Shown in pieces: positions 1 to 13,004 of a stretch of 64,000 nt of DNA. Below the pieces are notes generated by a model, which made no database searches, was not told where the DNA came from, and saw only the letters and a list, made by a program, of their open reading frames with translations. The stretch spans positions 8,605,276 to 8,669,275 of the forward strand of contig NC_059276.1 in NCBI RefSeq assembly GCF_017591435.1. Reading direction: 5' to 3'. Positions within the stretch are counted from its first letter, which is position 1. Each line of letters opens with the position of its first letter. Both the position numbers and the translations under genes were made by a program. This DNA is from Portunus trituberculatus. Taxonomy: Eukaryota; Arthropoda; Malacostraca; Decapoda; Portunidae.

Positions 1-66
1 GTATAATATCACCAAATAGTAAACAGAATCAATATAGAAACGCATCATGGTACTAAATTGGTTGAA
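1..66 (+). mobile_element. TTAA-type MITE, truncated copy (right end only)
   Basis: The first 66 bases match the right-hand third of the two full elements at 8969-9180 and 50042-50251. The shared landmarks are ATCACCAAATAGTAA, GAAACGC and TCATGGTACT, followed by a degraded terminus ending GGTTGAA where the other copies end in TTAA. The left part lies outside the window. It is a non-coding, non-autonomous element. Confidence 0.75.
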
Positions 67-671
67 TACAAATAAAACTCCACAACTTCACAATGCTTCG
101 TCGAGACAGTCCGGCATTCATTATTTGAGGGAAGGATTCATGAGTACATTTTGCCTCGTGATTTGTGAGGGAAAGTGGTTATCAGTCTTAAGTTGGATAC
201 ACGTTATATATTGTCCGTTTGTCTGTGTGCGTGTATTAATATCTGTCATGCACCAATGAGTAAGTACATTCTTCATACTCTTATACCTGCGATAACATGA
301 ATTTTTGCTCATTATGGAAAGGTGGAATAATAAAACACGTCATTTCCTCTCGTTTAAAGTACAGATTACCACTAAATCACCACAGTGTCTTTCATTTACG
401 CTTTATTCATAATCAGCTAACATAACCACTACAAAAATGCGTAACACCCTCATATCAAAACATTTCATCCTTTTACGTATTGAATATATACCAAAACACC
501 TGCATTCACTAACAGAACCTTCCTAACACCCCTCTCCTCGTCTTGATCAATTACCAACACGACACCCAATCATTTGCTGTCATTGTATCATCGTCACCAT
601 GGACCACCTGATACACTCATACATCCTTCCTGATACACTCTTCCACATATTATACATCCTCTACTATTAAT
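67..671. other. Unique-looking sequence, no gene seen
   Basis: AT-rich sequence with short spurious frames. No splice-bounded frame or repeat was recognised. From about 360 to 660 the plus strand is rich in C, A and T with short CATCC/CACC runs. Confidence 0.5.
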
Positions 672-765
672 CAGGGAATGCCGGTCAAGGGCAACACTAT
701 AAAAAGGCCTACTTAGTTACCAGCCCCACTTGCAGGTCTGATAGAGTTAGCCAAGAGTTTCCAGG
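672..765 (+). repeat. Dispersed repeat family A, copy 1
   Basis: Shares ordered landmarks with five other copies in the window: GCCGGTCAAGGGCAACA, AAAAAGGCC(T/C)ACTT, a short C-rich stretch, then GAGTTAGCCAAGAGTTT. It is non-coding. The family recurs at 20393, 24991 (reverse), 28585 (reverse, partial), 38970 (reverse) and 50291. Confidence 0.7.
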
Positions 766-1135
766 CGCACCATCCACCTTTACATTGTCTAACGTCCCCA
801 TGCATCCCCCACACACATCCTCGCACATCCACACACGTCCACACTCATTCATCTTCTTTATCATCAACAAGACACGAGATACCAAGGATGAACTCACAGC
901 TCGAGGTAGCCGCGTCTCTCTCACGTCTAATATTTACTCAGATCTCCTCGACCTTTGGCAGACTGCGTTAATCTACAGCACATTGGAGGTGTCACTATCA
1001 AAGGAGGCGAGTAATATATTAGCTACGGGGGAAAAATAGAGCCTTAAGATTTATGTGCTTTAAAGAGATGCTCAACAAAGGCTCTGGTGATTTACACAGG
1101 CCACACACGCTACTCTTGTGCCTGGGATGGTGGGG

Positions 1136-1138
<3 letters not shown>

Positions 1139-1230
<92 letters not shown>
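1139..1230. repeat. (TG)n microsatellite
   Basis: Perfect TG array of about 46 units. The cysteine-valine frame it gives is not a gene. Confidence 0.97.
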
Positions 1231-1231
<1 letters not shown>

Positions 1232-1334
1232 AGGGTCATATAAGGTAATCCATGTGCTTATTATTTTCTTGTATTGCTGAGGTAGAAAAGATTGTGTCTT
1301 TACCAGTGAAAGATGCGAAAGTAAGAGGCGGATG

Positions 1335-1337
<3 letters not shown>

Positions 1338-1409
<72 letters not shown>
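1338..1409. repeat. (GA)n microsatellite
   Basis: Perfect GA array of about 36 units, 108 bp after the TG array. Confidence 0.97.
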
Positions 1410-1413
<4 letters not shown>

Positions 1414-2477
1414 GCGTGTACCTTCCCCTAAATAATCCCAAATAAATGTCACATATCTAACACCTTATCTTCTCAAATGCACCTTCCTTCCTTCCTCATC
1501 GTCACCTCAACCTTCAGAGCATTACCTTAAGTGTAGCATAAAGACTATAAGACCTACCGAATACACGCACTTCCTGGGCTGAGATTAGAGGTTCAAACAA
1601 TTCCCAGTGCTTTCCTGGACCAGTCAAGCTCAGGCCATCAAGACAACCCGGAAGATTGGACAAGAAAATGCGATAAAGTCTGACGATAAATATACATAAG
1701 CACAGTATTTTCGTAGATAAAGACAAGGTAGGAGACGATGAAGAATAGGTGAGAAAATATAGAATGACATGTAGAAGTAGGAGAGAGGAGGAAAGGAAGC
1801 AAATGGTAGCAGGTATAAAGTTTGGGGAAAGAGTTATTGGACAGGTTAATTAGGTTTAGAGCAAACAGGTGGGGTCTTTAAATAACTAGTCTGTGCCGTG
1901 GTTGAAATGATGCGATCCTTCTTCTTATCCATCCTCGTAACATTAGAAACCAGAAGCCACAAGAAAAAAAGGTTCTAAAATACCCCTTGTGCACGTAGAC
2001 GGCCAATCTGCAATGTAAATGACTACCTATTGGTCATTTAGCGTACCTGAGCCAACGCTTGACTTCCGCTTCTTAATAAGGGGAAGTATATTACTGTAAC
2101 ACACATAAGTAGCAGTTCTGTTTATTTTTTCGTCTATTTTCCATCTAGTTAAAGAAGTTGACTGGTGTTGATCCCAGTGTAAAGTGGATAGATTAGGGAG
2201 ATGAGAGTGGAAATGACTGATAGGAAGGAGAGAGACAAGAAACATAAACAAAAAATATAAACATGCTGAGACAAGGAGAGACAGGCAGGAAATCACTGTG
2301 AGGGAAGGAGAGAGGGAAAGTAAGAGATTGTGAGAAATGAGAGGTAGTTGCAAGGAAACTGGGAAGGAAGATTAGAAAAAGAGAGAGAAAAAACGATTAC
2401 ACTAAAAAATAAGAGACAGGATCCAGAGAAAAAGGAAGAAAAAAGTGAAAAAATGAGAGAAAAGATAAAATAGAGAA
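1410..2477. other. No gene seen; purine-rich from about 1740
   Basis: Mixed sequence to about 1735, then a plus strand dominated by GA, AGG and AAG words. No supported exon. The frames in it are serine/leucine-rich shadows of the pyrimidine strand. Confidence 0.5.
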
Positions 2478-2534
2478 AAAGAGAATATATAGAAAATGAT
2501 GCTACACAATATACAAGAATAAAGAAATGAATAA

Positions 2535-2614
<80 letters not shown>

Positions 2615-2690
2615 AGAATAAGAGAAGAGAATATCTAGAAAATATTACACAAAAGACAAGAAAGAAATGAGAAACTAAGAGAAAGAATGA
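2478..2690. repeat. Tandem duplication enclosing a (GA)n array
   Basis: The segment 2480-2540 (GAGAATATATAGAAAATG..., CAAGAATAAAGAAATGA...) recurs with changes at 2628-2686 (GAGAATATCTAGAAAAT..., CAAGAAAGAAATGAGAAAC). The spacing is about 148 bp. A perfect GA array at 2538-2611 sits at the end of the first unit. Confidence 0.75.
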
Positions 2691-2899
2691 ATAAAAAGGA
2701 AAAAGAAAAATATTGAGAGAGGAAAGCAGGGAAATGAGAGCGGAGGAAGAGAACAACGGGTGAGAGAAAATACCTGACACTCCACTAATCAACAGGTGTA
2801 ATGGCTTCAGAATTATAGTGAAGGAAGCAAGACTAGTTCCTGCACCTCTCCTTCTTCACCTGTGCTTCAAAGTGTACCTGGAAGCTTCTTGGTCTTTAC

Positions 2900-3162
2900 T
2901 GTAGGTCGTGTTTTACCATTGCGCAGTATGTGATTGTCGACTTAGTGAATCCCAAACTCTTATTTTATTATCTTATTGTCTATTTTGTGGGTTTTTATTT
3001 TGGTGTTTGTGGATCAATGTATTTTTTGGGTTTTTATTATTTCGTGTTTTGTTTTGTGTTGTTTTCATTTTGATTTATTTGTCTTGTTTTCTTCTTCTTT
3101 TTTCTTGGTTTTGTTATGTTTATTTTATTGATTTTTTGATCATATGTTCTTTTGTATATGTC
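2900..3162. other. T-rich low-complexity tract
   Basis: The plus strand is strongly T-rich, with TTTTGTT and TTATT words. It gives hydrophobic Phe/Leu frames that are compositional artefacts. Confidence 0.6.
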
Positions 3163-3450
3163 TTTTTAATTATTCTTGGATTATGTTGCAATTTCATTTT
3201 TTTTCTTTATCTTTCATATAATTTTGCTTGATTTTGTTTTCCTTCACGTCTATTTAGTTCATATTTTTAACACTTATTATTATCATTTTTTGGGTCGTAA
3301 ATTCTGTGTTATATGTTTTCCTTTAATTATTCTTGGATTATGTTGCATTTTTACTTTTTTTTTCTTCATCTTACTTATAAATTTGCTTGGTTTCTTTTTC
3401 TCTCATGTTCATATTCAAGCACATTTTTATTATTCTCATTATTCTACTGT
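3163..3450. repeat. T-rich tandem duplication, period about 159 bp
   Basis: TTTAATTATTCTTGGATTAT followed by GTTGCA and a T-run occurs at about 3165 and again at about 3323. In both copies the same order of CTTCATCTT/CTTTATCTT, AATTTGCTTG, TTCATATT and ACTTATTATTAT/TTTTATTATTCT landmarks follows. Confidence 0.75.
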
Positions 3451-4718
<1,268 letters not shown>

Positions 4719-4836
4719 TGTGAATAGTTTTGGTAAATATATGAGCCTTGAATGTTCTCGCTCTGTTTCTTTCTTTTATTTATTTTTGTCTCTCGTGACC
4801 TTGTGGATGTCTGCATTGTTCCCAGGAGTGTAAACA

Positions 4837-4840
<4 letters not shown>

Positions 4841-4901
<61 letters not shown>
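4841..4901. repeat. (AG)n microsatellite
   Basis: Perfect AG array of about 30 units. Confidence 0.97.
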
Positions 4902-4903
<2 letters not shown>

Positions 4904-5732
4904 ATACTCGTTTCTATATCAAATTCAAAACTTTTTCATTTATTCTTAGTCAGAGATATCATTTGAACAAGTGCAGTGTGTCTTCGCGTGACTTTGAAGT
5001 GTAGTTTTGGTTTAGGTTGAGAGAAGACTGGAGAGAAAAAGTTAACAGTCTTGTAACGCGAGACTCACGAACTGTACACCTGGTGACTGACAAATTGGTA
5101 GATGTAGACACAAGTAGAATCGAATCGTGTATAAGTATGCGTTTCTCTTATTGAAAATATTGACATGCTTAATTCGTGCGTTTGACTTGAAGGAATTGAA
5201 ATATTACTATAGTCTATCTACCCTAAAATGGCTCCTGGACTTAAAACTTATTGTAATTTATTGATAACGTAAATTTGATGTGAATAATACTTGTTTTCTA
5301 TTGATCATCGCACTTTATTACAAGGATAGCTTACATTTTTCCTCAAGATCTGACAACCACGCTCTCCCTGGGACACCATTCAAACCAAGACACAGGAGTC
5401 AGTTTAGAGTAGACAGTATTTTGAATTAATGTAGCATAAGTTGGTTGCCACGAAAGGAACATAAGAAAGGAAAGTCTATAAAAAGTAAGCAGATTCACAA
5501 GTCATTCAATTATTTCACCCACTGACATGCACGCCGTCATTTCACTTCATCCTGCACGTGAGAAAAATGAAGTCGGGTCATTGAAATCCAAGGAAATGTA
5601 AGAAAAAATCATAAGCAAAATTTTTCCCAGCAGTCGCTTCAGAAAATTGCATCAAAAGCTGAATTAACTTATAGAACATTTGAAACAATCGACAATACTG
5701 AACTCCTTCATTCTTTTGTGTTGTGTTCACCG

Positions 5733-5734
<2 letters not shown>
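4902..5734. other. Unique-looking sequence, no gene seen
   Basis: Balanced AT-rich sequence without a long open frame or a recognisable repeat. Probably intronic or intergenic. Confidence 0.45.
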
Positions 5735-5986
<252 letters not shown>

Positions 5987-6239
5987 ACAATGCATATAGG
6001 CGCGAAAAATCAAGAAAAATCAATTAAAATCTCAGTGTCTACGAAAGAAATAAAGAAAAAAATCTGAGTGAAAGATTAAAAATGAAAATATACTCAAAAA
6101 AATTATACAATGACCCAATATATTTTTTTTTTTTTACCTCAGAGAATGTTTTGTTACGTAAGACTTTCAGATTTGCCGCATGAATTTGAGTCTTCCAGTG
6201 GATAATCTCAATTTATTGTGGGGGTTTTGAAGTCTCCAC

Positions 6240-6800
6240 CCAACCAGGTAGAAGAGCAGCCCATATCTCCCTCCCTTTCCCTTCCACTGTCTCTCCCTCC
6301 CTCCCTCCACCCTTCTTTACCTCCTTCTTTCTTCCCTCAAGTTCATTTCTCACTTCTACCCTTCCTTTCATTTTTTTTTCATAATTCTTTTCTTTCCTTC
6401 ACTCTCTTTTCTGCCTTTCCCTTTCATCAAAAAATCGTCATATTTTCCTATACGCTTTGTATCATTGTCATATCTTATCCCTTTTTATCGTAATCTTTTC
6501 TCCCTTCCATCCCTCCTTTCTCATGGTCTTTTATCCCAGTTATCTCTCTCCCTCTACCTGTCCACCTTTCATTTCTCGTGTCCTTTGTGCTCGTTCTCCT
6601 TTCCCTCTCTGTTTCTGTATCTCGGTCTCTGCATCCTACCTGCCTACCGGAGCCCTCTTTCTCCATTCTCTTTCTCTCTCCCTGGAATTCCTCCCTCAAT
6701 GCATCTCATTTTCAGGAGAAGGACCGATGTAAGTGATAATTATCATCTTTTCATCTCACACTTTTTTTTTTTTCGTTTCGTTTTTCAGAGGGAGAATGTT
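6240..6800. other. Pyrimidine-rich plus strand
   Basis: CTCC/CTTT-rich tract with CTCCCTCC and CTTCCTTT words. Overlapping Ser/Phe/Pro frames in all three phases show composition, not coding. Confidence 0.6.
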
Positions 6801-6849
6801 TTCTTTTATTTGTGAAGTGGTAGGGTGAGCGAAAACTTAACCTTCTTAT

Positions 6850-7163
6850 AGGAAAGGAAGAGGAAAGGAGACGAGTGAAGGAGGAAAGGAAATGAAGGAA
6901 AGGAAGAGAAGGAGAGCTGGAGAATAAGAAGTGATCGTTGAAGGAAGAAGAATAATGAAGGAGAAAAGGAAGTGAAGTCAGGGAAGAGAAGAAAAATGGA
7001 GAAGGAAAGGAAGAGGAGGATGAATAATCGTCGTCGAGAAGGAAATGTCGGGAAAATGAAAAGGAAGGATGGAGGAGGAAGAGGAATGGAAGAAGAAGGG
7101 AAGGAAATGTGTTAGTGAAGAAGGAAAAAGAGGAGGAGGAGGAGGAGGAGGAGGAGGAGGAGG
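6850..7163. repeat. Purine-rich tract ending in (GGA)n
   Basis: AAGGA/GGAAGA words across 6850-7130, then GGA units at 7131-7163. The strand switches from pyrimidine-rich to purine-rich near 6820-6850. Confidence 0.75.
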
Positions 7164-7309
7164 GGGAGGGGAATGAGGTGTGGTTACATGCAGCTAAAAT
7201 AGGAAAATGTTGAAGGGAAGAGCAAGGCAAACCATCCACTTCCTACAAGATAATTATGAAGGAATGCCGAGATTAATTTTAGACTTGTTGTTTGTCTGAA
7301 ATTGTGCGG

Positions 7310-7775
7310 TGGGAGGATGATGAAGAAGGATGACGAAGAAGAAGAGGAGGAGGAGGAGGAGGAGGAGGAGGAGGAGGAGGAGGAGGAGGAGGAGGAGGGA
7401 TGGAGAAAAAAGCAACAAAACACAACGCATAAACCGAAATCCACTGAACGTTCTTTACATTACAAAAAGAATGATGAGGAAGAAGAGGAGGAGAAGAGGA
7501 GGAGAAGAAGGAGGAGGAAGAAGAGGAGGAGGGATGGAGAAAAAAAAACAACAAAAATCAATGCATTAACTGAAATGCACTAAACGTTCATTACATTACA
7601 AATAGATGGATGAGGAAGAAGAGGAGGAAAAGAAGAGGAGGAGGAGGAGGAGGAGGAGGAGGAGGAGGAGGAGGAGGAGGAGGAGGAGGAGGAGGAGGAA
7701 GAAGAAGAAGAAGGATGGAGGAAAAAAAAAACAATGCACAAAATGAAATTCACTGAACGGTGGACAGCAATAAAT
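7310..7775. repeat. Composite tandem array: (GGA)n plus about 80-bp spacer, three units
   Basis: Three times a GGA/GAAGAG tract (about 7339-7398, 7480-7532, 7616-7714) is followed by the same spacer. The spacer starts GATGGAGGAAAAA or GATGGAGAAAAAA and continues with CAAC, AATGCA/AACGCA, GAAAT(C/G/T)CACT and GAACG. Spacers 1 and 2 also share TACATTACAAA and GATGAGGAAGAAGAGG. The GGA tracts differ in length between units. Confidence 0.85.
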
Positions 7776-8059
7776 AAAGTCATAAGATATTAAAAGACAA
7801 CTCCAGGTAACAAGAAATTCTAGTAACATGTCAAGTGCTCATTTGTATCACCTTAAACCACATCCTCTCTCTTCCTCTTCCTCCTCATCTTCCTCCTCTT
7901 CCTCCTCTCACACGTCCCCTTCACAGCTTTCACTTACACCTGAGAGTCACAGCTCCTCCCTTGCATACCTTTAATTTCATGTGCGTTACCTTGCTCATTA
8001 GGTGTCGTAGGTGGTAATTACGTGTGGTCAGGTAGAAGGACAGGTGAGGACTGGCTGGG

Positions 8060-8560
8060 GTGGGTAAGTGCCGTGACTCCTTCCTGATAACTACTTCCTT
8101 GCTTTTTTTTTCTTCTTTTCACGCTTTTTGCTTTTTTTCCAGATTTTTGTTTCTTTTACTGTCATTTTTTTCATTTTTTTGTATTTTTTTTCATGTCTTT
8201 TTTTTATTTTTTCCTTCCTTTATTTTCTTCCGTTTACACCTTTTGTCTGAATTCGTTGGTCTTTCCTCATTTTTTTTTACCTTATATTCTTTGCATCTTG
8301 TAGAACTTTCCTCTATTTTCCATTTCTTTCCTTATTTTTTTTCATCATTTATTTTATCACATCTTCCTTGTAGTCTTTGTTATTTTTCCTATTTCATTCT
8401 TGCTTTTGACACTTTTATCGTCCTCGCTTTAGTCTGTATTGCATCTTTTTCCACAATTTTTTTTTATTTACATTTCTGTCATGTCCTTTCATCATTTCAC
8501 TCTCCTTCCTCTGTCTTTCCTTTCTTCCATGGTTGTTGGCTTCGTTCTGCCTCATTTGAT
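8060..8560. other. T-rich low-complexity tract
   Basis: TTTTTTC and CTTTCC runs over about 500 bp. The single long Phe/Ser-rich frame is a composition artefact. Confidence 0.6.
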
Positions 8561-8820
8561 TTACTTACTTACCTCTTAATTAGTGTTCATTTCCCCAATT
8601 AGAGTCAGGTAGAGTGATAAATAAGAATGAGGGTTAAGAAGCACCCAGTGAGCCTCGTGTAAGAGTGACGCAAAGCAAGCACTACATAAGGCCTTAAGAT
8701 TAATTTTTATTGTCCACTAGACTTGATTCTCCTCCTTTGAAAGCGTCCACAGCGCAATAAAGAAAGACATGTGGTGAAAAATACTGCGTTTCGGGGCTTT
8801 ACCTGCTCTAATTAAGGGGT

Positions 8821-8968
8821 GAAAACATTGGTTAACTCCTGCATTGTAAAGTTGGATGGAGTAGATCTTGTAATGTATAATGCAGTAATAAGGTTTAGGG
8901 AAATTATGTGTTTTGATATCCTGTGTGTAATATGTAGGGTTTAAAAACACTGATTAACTCCTGCATTA
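8821..8968. repeat. Short direct repeat next to a MITE
   Basis: AAAACATTGGTTAACTCCTG at about 8822 and AAAACACTGATTAACTCCTG at about 8944 are near identical, and the match continues through CATT. The second copy directly abuts the left end of the MITE at 8969. Confidence 0.6.
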
Positions 8969-9180
8969 TTAACTAAGAGTACCATGACGCATTTCCATAT
9001 ATATTCTACATACTATTTAGTGATTTTATACAGCTTCAGAAACACATGTGGAGAATTGAAATAGTGAAGACTCAGGCCATTAATCTTCTGACCTCCATAG
9101 ACACTTCCTAATGTAAATAAATTCGTCTAATCATACCAAAATCTCGTATTGAAATTGCGTCTTAGTACTGAAATGGTTAA
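8969..9180 (-). mobile_element. TTAA-bounded MITE, full copy
   Basis: A 212-bp element bounded by TTAA at both ends (8969-8972 and 9177-9180), with imperfect terminal inverted repeats: TTAACTAAGAGTACCATGAC at the left, and the right end read in reverse as TTAACCATTTCAGTACTAAG. Read on the minus strand it aligns along its whole length with the copy at 50042-50251. Shared blocks include ATGATTAGAC/ACGATTAGAC, GGTCTATGGA/TGTCTATGGA, GTCAGAAG and TTAATGG. It has no open frame, so it is non-autonomous. TTAA target sites and termini starting CC(C)TTT fit the piggyBac superfamily; that assignment is inference. Confidence 0.8.
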
Positions 9181-9936
9181 TTTGAACAGAGTAGACGCAG
9201 GAACCAAATAATATATAGAGGTGGAAAATACACTAATAGGAAATAAAATACTGATGAACCCTGGCTGACTTAAACCATAGGAACACTTTGAATATCTTAG
9301 AAAAATAAAATAAATATACAAGAATGACTGCCAGAGATTGTGATTAAGTAATAGGAAGTGATGTTCTTAGTAATGATAAATCAGAATATAGGTAAACGGA
9401 ACGTGTGAGTCAACTAAAGCAAAAAATAAAGCATGAAGTAGTGAAGGGAATAAGGACAAAGTATTTAGCCATGGACATATTCTAAACCACGCGACTTGGA
9501 AGGAAAACGAACAAATCCCCCAAACGAAGCAATATGGTGTTGGAATCCTTGTTGTTGTGATAAAATTTACGTTTCAAGGTACGAACTCTGACTCTAATTG
9601 CACGTCCTCTCACCTCTTATGACATTTCCAATTTACTTTCATTCCTTTTAAAAAATTGCCTAACCTTTCCTTGCTTTACATTCTCCTTTCATTTATTTAT
9701 CCGAGAATTTCTTAATTATCTTTAGTTTCACCTTCCTTATACATGAACACACAAAGGCAGAGAAGAAGGAGGAGGAGGAAGAGGAAGAGGAGGAGAAGGA
9801 GAAGGAAGAGGAAGAAAGTACTAGATTAATGCAGAGAAAAAAAAAATAAATGAAAGAGAAAACACACAAAACTGATGTGAATAAAGTAATTTTGTAATAT
9901 GTGAAAGAAAAAAGAGAAATTTTAATAATAATAATA

Positions 9937-9937
<1 letters not shown>
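9181..9937. other. No gene seen
   Basis: AT-rich, with purine-rich GAGGAAG words at 9765-9820. No supported exon. Confidence 0.45.

Positions 9938-10003
<66 letters not shown>
9938..10003. repeat. (AG)n microsatellite
   Basis: Perfect AG array preceded by a short AAT run. Confidence 0.97.
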
Positions 10004-10005
<2 letters not shown>

Positions 10006-10225
10006 CCTTGATAGTGAACGCCCCCTTGATGTAGTAGTGTTATGAGGTGTGTTGTCGTGGAGTCGTGTTCCTCAAGTGTGTGTCGCCTTCTGTGTTGCAT
10101 ACTGAGGCCACAGCAACCTCCACCTCCTCTCCTTCTCTCCTTCCCTCCTCCCTATTTATCTTCCCTCCTCCCTTCTTCCATCTCCTTCTCATTCTATTCC
10201 TTGCCACGTTGAGTTTGTGTTGCTG

Positions 10226-10228
<3 letters not shown>

Positions 10229-10296
<68 letters not shown>
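10229..10296. repeat. (CT)n microsatellite
   Basis: Perfect CT array inside a broader pyrimidine-rich region (10110-10570). Confidence 0.97.
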
Positions 10297-10297
<1 letters not shown>

Positions 10298-10465
10298 AAC
10301 CCTTCACAGTAAATTTTTATCTCATCCTGTCTTCGTCTTTTCCTGTCTTCATCTCTCTCAATCTTCCTTCTTTCCGTCTCCTCTTTCTTCCAGGCCATCC
10401 TTCCCTCCGTCCTTCGTTCCCTCCATCTCCATCCCTTCTCTTTGGCCTCCACTCACCCTTCCTCC

Positions 10466-10539
10466 CTCCTCCTCCTCCTCCTCCTCCTCCTCCTCCTCCT
10501 CCTCCTCCTCCTCCTCCTCCTCCTCCTCCTCCTCCTCCT
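10466..10539. repeat. (CCT)n microsatellite
   Basis: Perfect trinucleotide array. It yields poly-Pro, poly-Leu and poly-Ser frames, so it is not coding evidence. Confidence 0.97.
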
Positions 10540-10595
10540 AGTGCTGGTCTTCCATCCCTTTCCTCCCTCCTTCCCTCCCTCATCATTGCTCGAGA

Positions 10596-10598
<3 letters not shown>

Positions 10599-10670
<72 letters not shown>

Positions 10671-10681
10671 TGTGTGTGTGT
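10599..10681. repeat. (TG)n microsatellite
   Basis: TG array with a single interruption (TTTG) near 10667. Confidence 0.97.
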
Positions 10682-11338
10682 TTTGGTTTCTTCAAGTTCT
10701 GTGTTTTGTTTTGTTGAAAGTTGTATCTCAGTTAAAGAAAGATAAGTTTAAAATATTTTCATTGTGATTTTTCTTATCTTTCACGTATTACTAAGAAGTA
10801 CATTCACCTGTAGAGCAAAAAAGAAGAACTGCCAAGTATATTCAAGTATAATGACCGTAGACACAAGATTGAACCACTATAAAACCTTCAATTTAACACA
10901 ATCTAAACAAACATTTACAGACACGAACAAAACAACATACTTTATTTTATACGCTCTTCACACTTTAGGGGGTTAGAAACTGCAGTAACCACGCTTAATA
11001 CCCAACAATTAAACACTATTCACTCTAAATCACCACCCATACACATAAAGACTAACTAAACACATTTTCTATACGTGGTAACTAATCCCCTTTGATAGCC
11101 ATCAATTAAACACAATTAGATACTCTTTTCGCATACAAACACCCAACATAAGCTTTCCAGAAAACAATATTAACCTTCCATAAGAGCCACAGATTATACG
11201 CTATTCAGAAACCCTTCATAGTAGCATTGAACTCTTTATCCTAAAATTGTTTTGTTATATTCCATCCTATTGCGTCGCCTTCAGGAGTAAGTAGGAAGTC
11301 CAGAGTGCGCATTTCCACCTTCATCTGTTCCTTCCCAG
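10682..11338. other. No gene seen; AT-rich
   Basis: AC/AA-rich sequence with no long frame. It ends in a pyrimidine tract (CTTCATCTGTTCCTTCC) that acts as the acceptor tract of the next feature. Confidence 0.5.
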
Positions 11339-11473
11339 CTGCTTCACTTGAGGCTATTGGTGTTAATGGCTCTTATACATCACAGACAAATATCTCAGTG
11401 GCTGTCTTTATACCTGTCAATGAGACGTTTACCTTCGCATTAAGATCAGGATGGGAGCCGCGATGCAGTGAAG
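11339..11473 (+). CDS. Probable internal coding exon, unrecognised protein
   Basis: A 135-nt segment sits exactly between a strong acceptor (pyrimidine tract then CCCAG at 11334-11338) and a strong donor (GAAG|GTAAGA, GT at 11474). Read with two leading bases and one trailing base it gives 44 uninterrupted codons. The peptide begins ASLEAIGVNGSYTSQTNISV and ends WEPRCSE. It has normal amino-acid usage, unlike the repeat frames around it, and three N-glycosylation sequons (NGS, NIS, NET) with alternating hydrophobic residues, which suggests an extracellular beta-rich domain. I do not recognise the family. No partner exon could be joined with confidence. Being an internal exon, it has no start or stop codon of its own. 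Confidence 0.5.
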
Positions 11474-11646
11474 GTAAGATCTGGCTCCGTTTCTCCTTCT
11501 GTCAGTGACTGCAGATTGCGTAATATAATAGTTTTGTACTCCTGTGTGAGAAGGTTTCAATAATAACATCAATTTGTAGAGGTAAGAATGTTAATGGTAG
11601 GTTTGTGGAATGTATGGGATTGTGTTCACGTATTGATTGTGTTATG

Positions 11647-11648
<2 letters not shown>

Positions 11649-11739
<91 letters not shown>
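11649..11739. repeat. (GT)n microsatellite
   Basis: Perfect array of about 45 units, followed at 11757-11790 by degenerate CA-rich sequence. Confidence 0.97.
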
Positions 11740-11740
<1 letters not shown>

Positions 11741-11839
11741 AGAGGCGGACAGGCACAAACACTCACACATACACACACAGCCACAAACACATGACTCTTA
11801 TATTCAGCACAACCACAGGAATTATAATGCATAACCCAC

Positions 11840-11843
<4 letters not shown>

Positions 11844-11915
<72 letters not shown>
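11844..11915. repeat. (TC)n microsatellite
   Basis: Perfect TC array, then a pyrimidine-rich stretch to about 12200 whose long Ser/Leu/Pro frames are not taken as genes. Confidence 0.97.
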
Positions 11916-11918
<3 letters not shown>

Positions 11919-12660
11919 CCATGTCTCTCTCTACTATTGCCTCTATCCTCATAATCCTTTCTTTTATCTCTGTACTCTCCAATCACACTCTACCTTTCCA
12001 ACACACATTCTTATCTTGTATTCCTTTCCCTCACAGTCTCTCCCGATGTTCATATTCATCCCTACATCTTCCGTATCTCACCATCTATCCTTCTCTCCGC
12101 ACTTTCACTCATTATCATACGCGCAGCTTCTCTCTATCGCTCTCCCTTTGCACAATCCTCAGACTTCTTCAGTATTTTATTTCCTATCTCTCTCGGTTAG
12201 GATACAGAAACTACCTCTTATTTTTACCGTTTCTACAGGCCCCATACCTCACCTGTATCCTCCACACGTGCCCCCACACCTGTGCCTTACCTTCGCACCT
12301 GTCAGTGACGTGGCAAGTCTTCATAACAACGGGTCCCTCTACTTAGAATCGTCATTGTATCAACACTCTTAACTCTCCCGCTGTTCCTCATGGTTGCAGC
12401 TTCACCTTGCAACTTCACCCCAACTTAACTCAAAGGCAAACACGAATGGTGATGTTTGTAAATATGAGAGGGTGGGATGGTTCAGGGGAGAAGTAACAGG
12501 AGGCCTCAGTATTGTGTCAGTTCGTATCATCATTATCATTACTATTGTTCTTCTTTCATCGTCATCATCATTATCATTGTCTTTCATAATCTTCATAAAA
12601 GGAGCATCCTACTTCATTTGAGATCCGGTTTGTATTGCATTAATTCTCTCTCTGCTCTCT

Positions 12661-13004
<344 letters not shown>

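Noticed and set aside
785..1039. 84-codon plus frame with a natural-looking second half
   Set aside because: It begins at a TTG and has no clear acceptor, no recognisable domain and no polyadenylation signal at a sensible distance. It is consistent with a chance frame.
1019..1441. Long Ser/Leu and Thr/His frame over GA and TG arrays
   Set aside because: The translation is made entirely of dinucleotide repeats. The same is true of frames over every other dinucleotide array (for example 5708-6067, 12477-13022, 37581-37990, 62275-62886).
10225..10767. 180-codon plus frame
   Set aside because: Composed of CT, CCT and TG array translations joined by pyrimidine-rich sequence.
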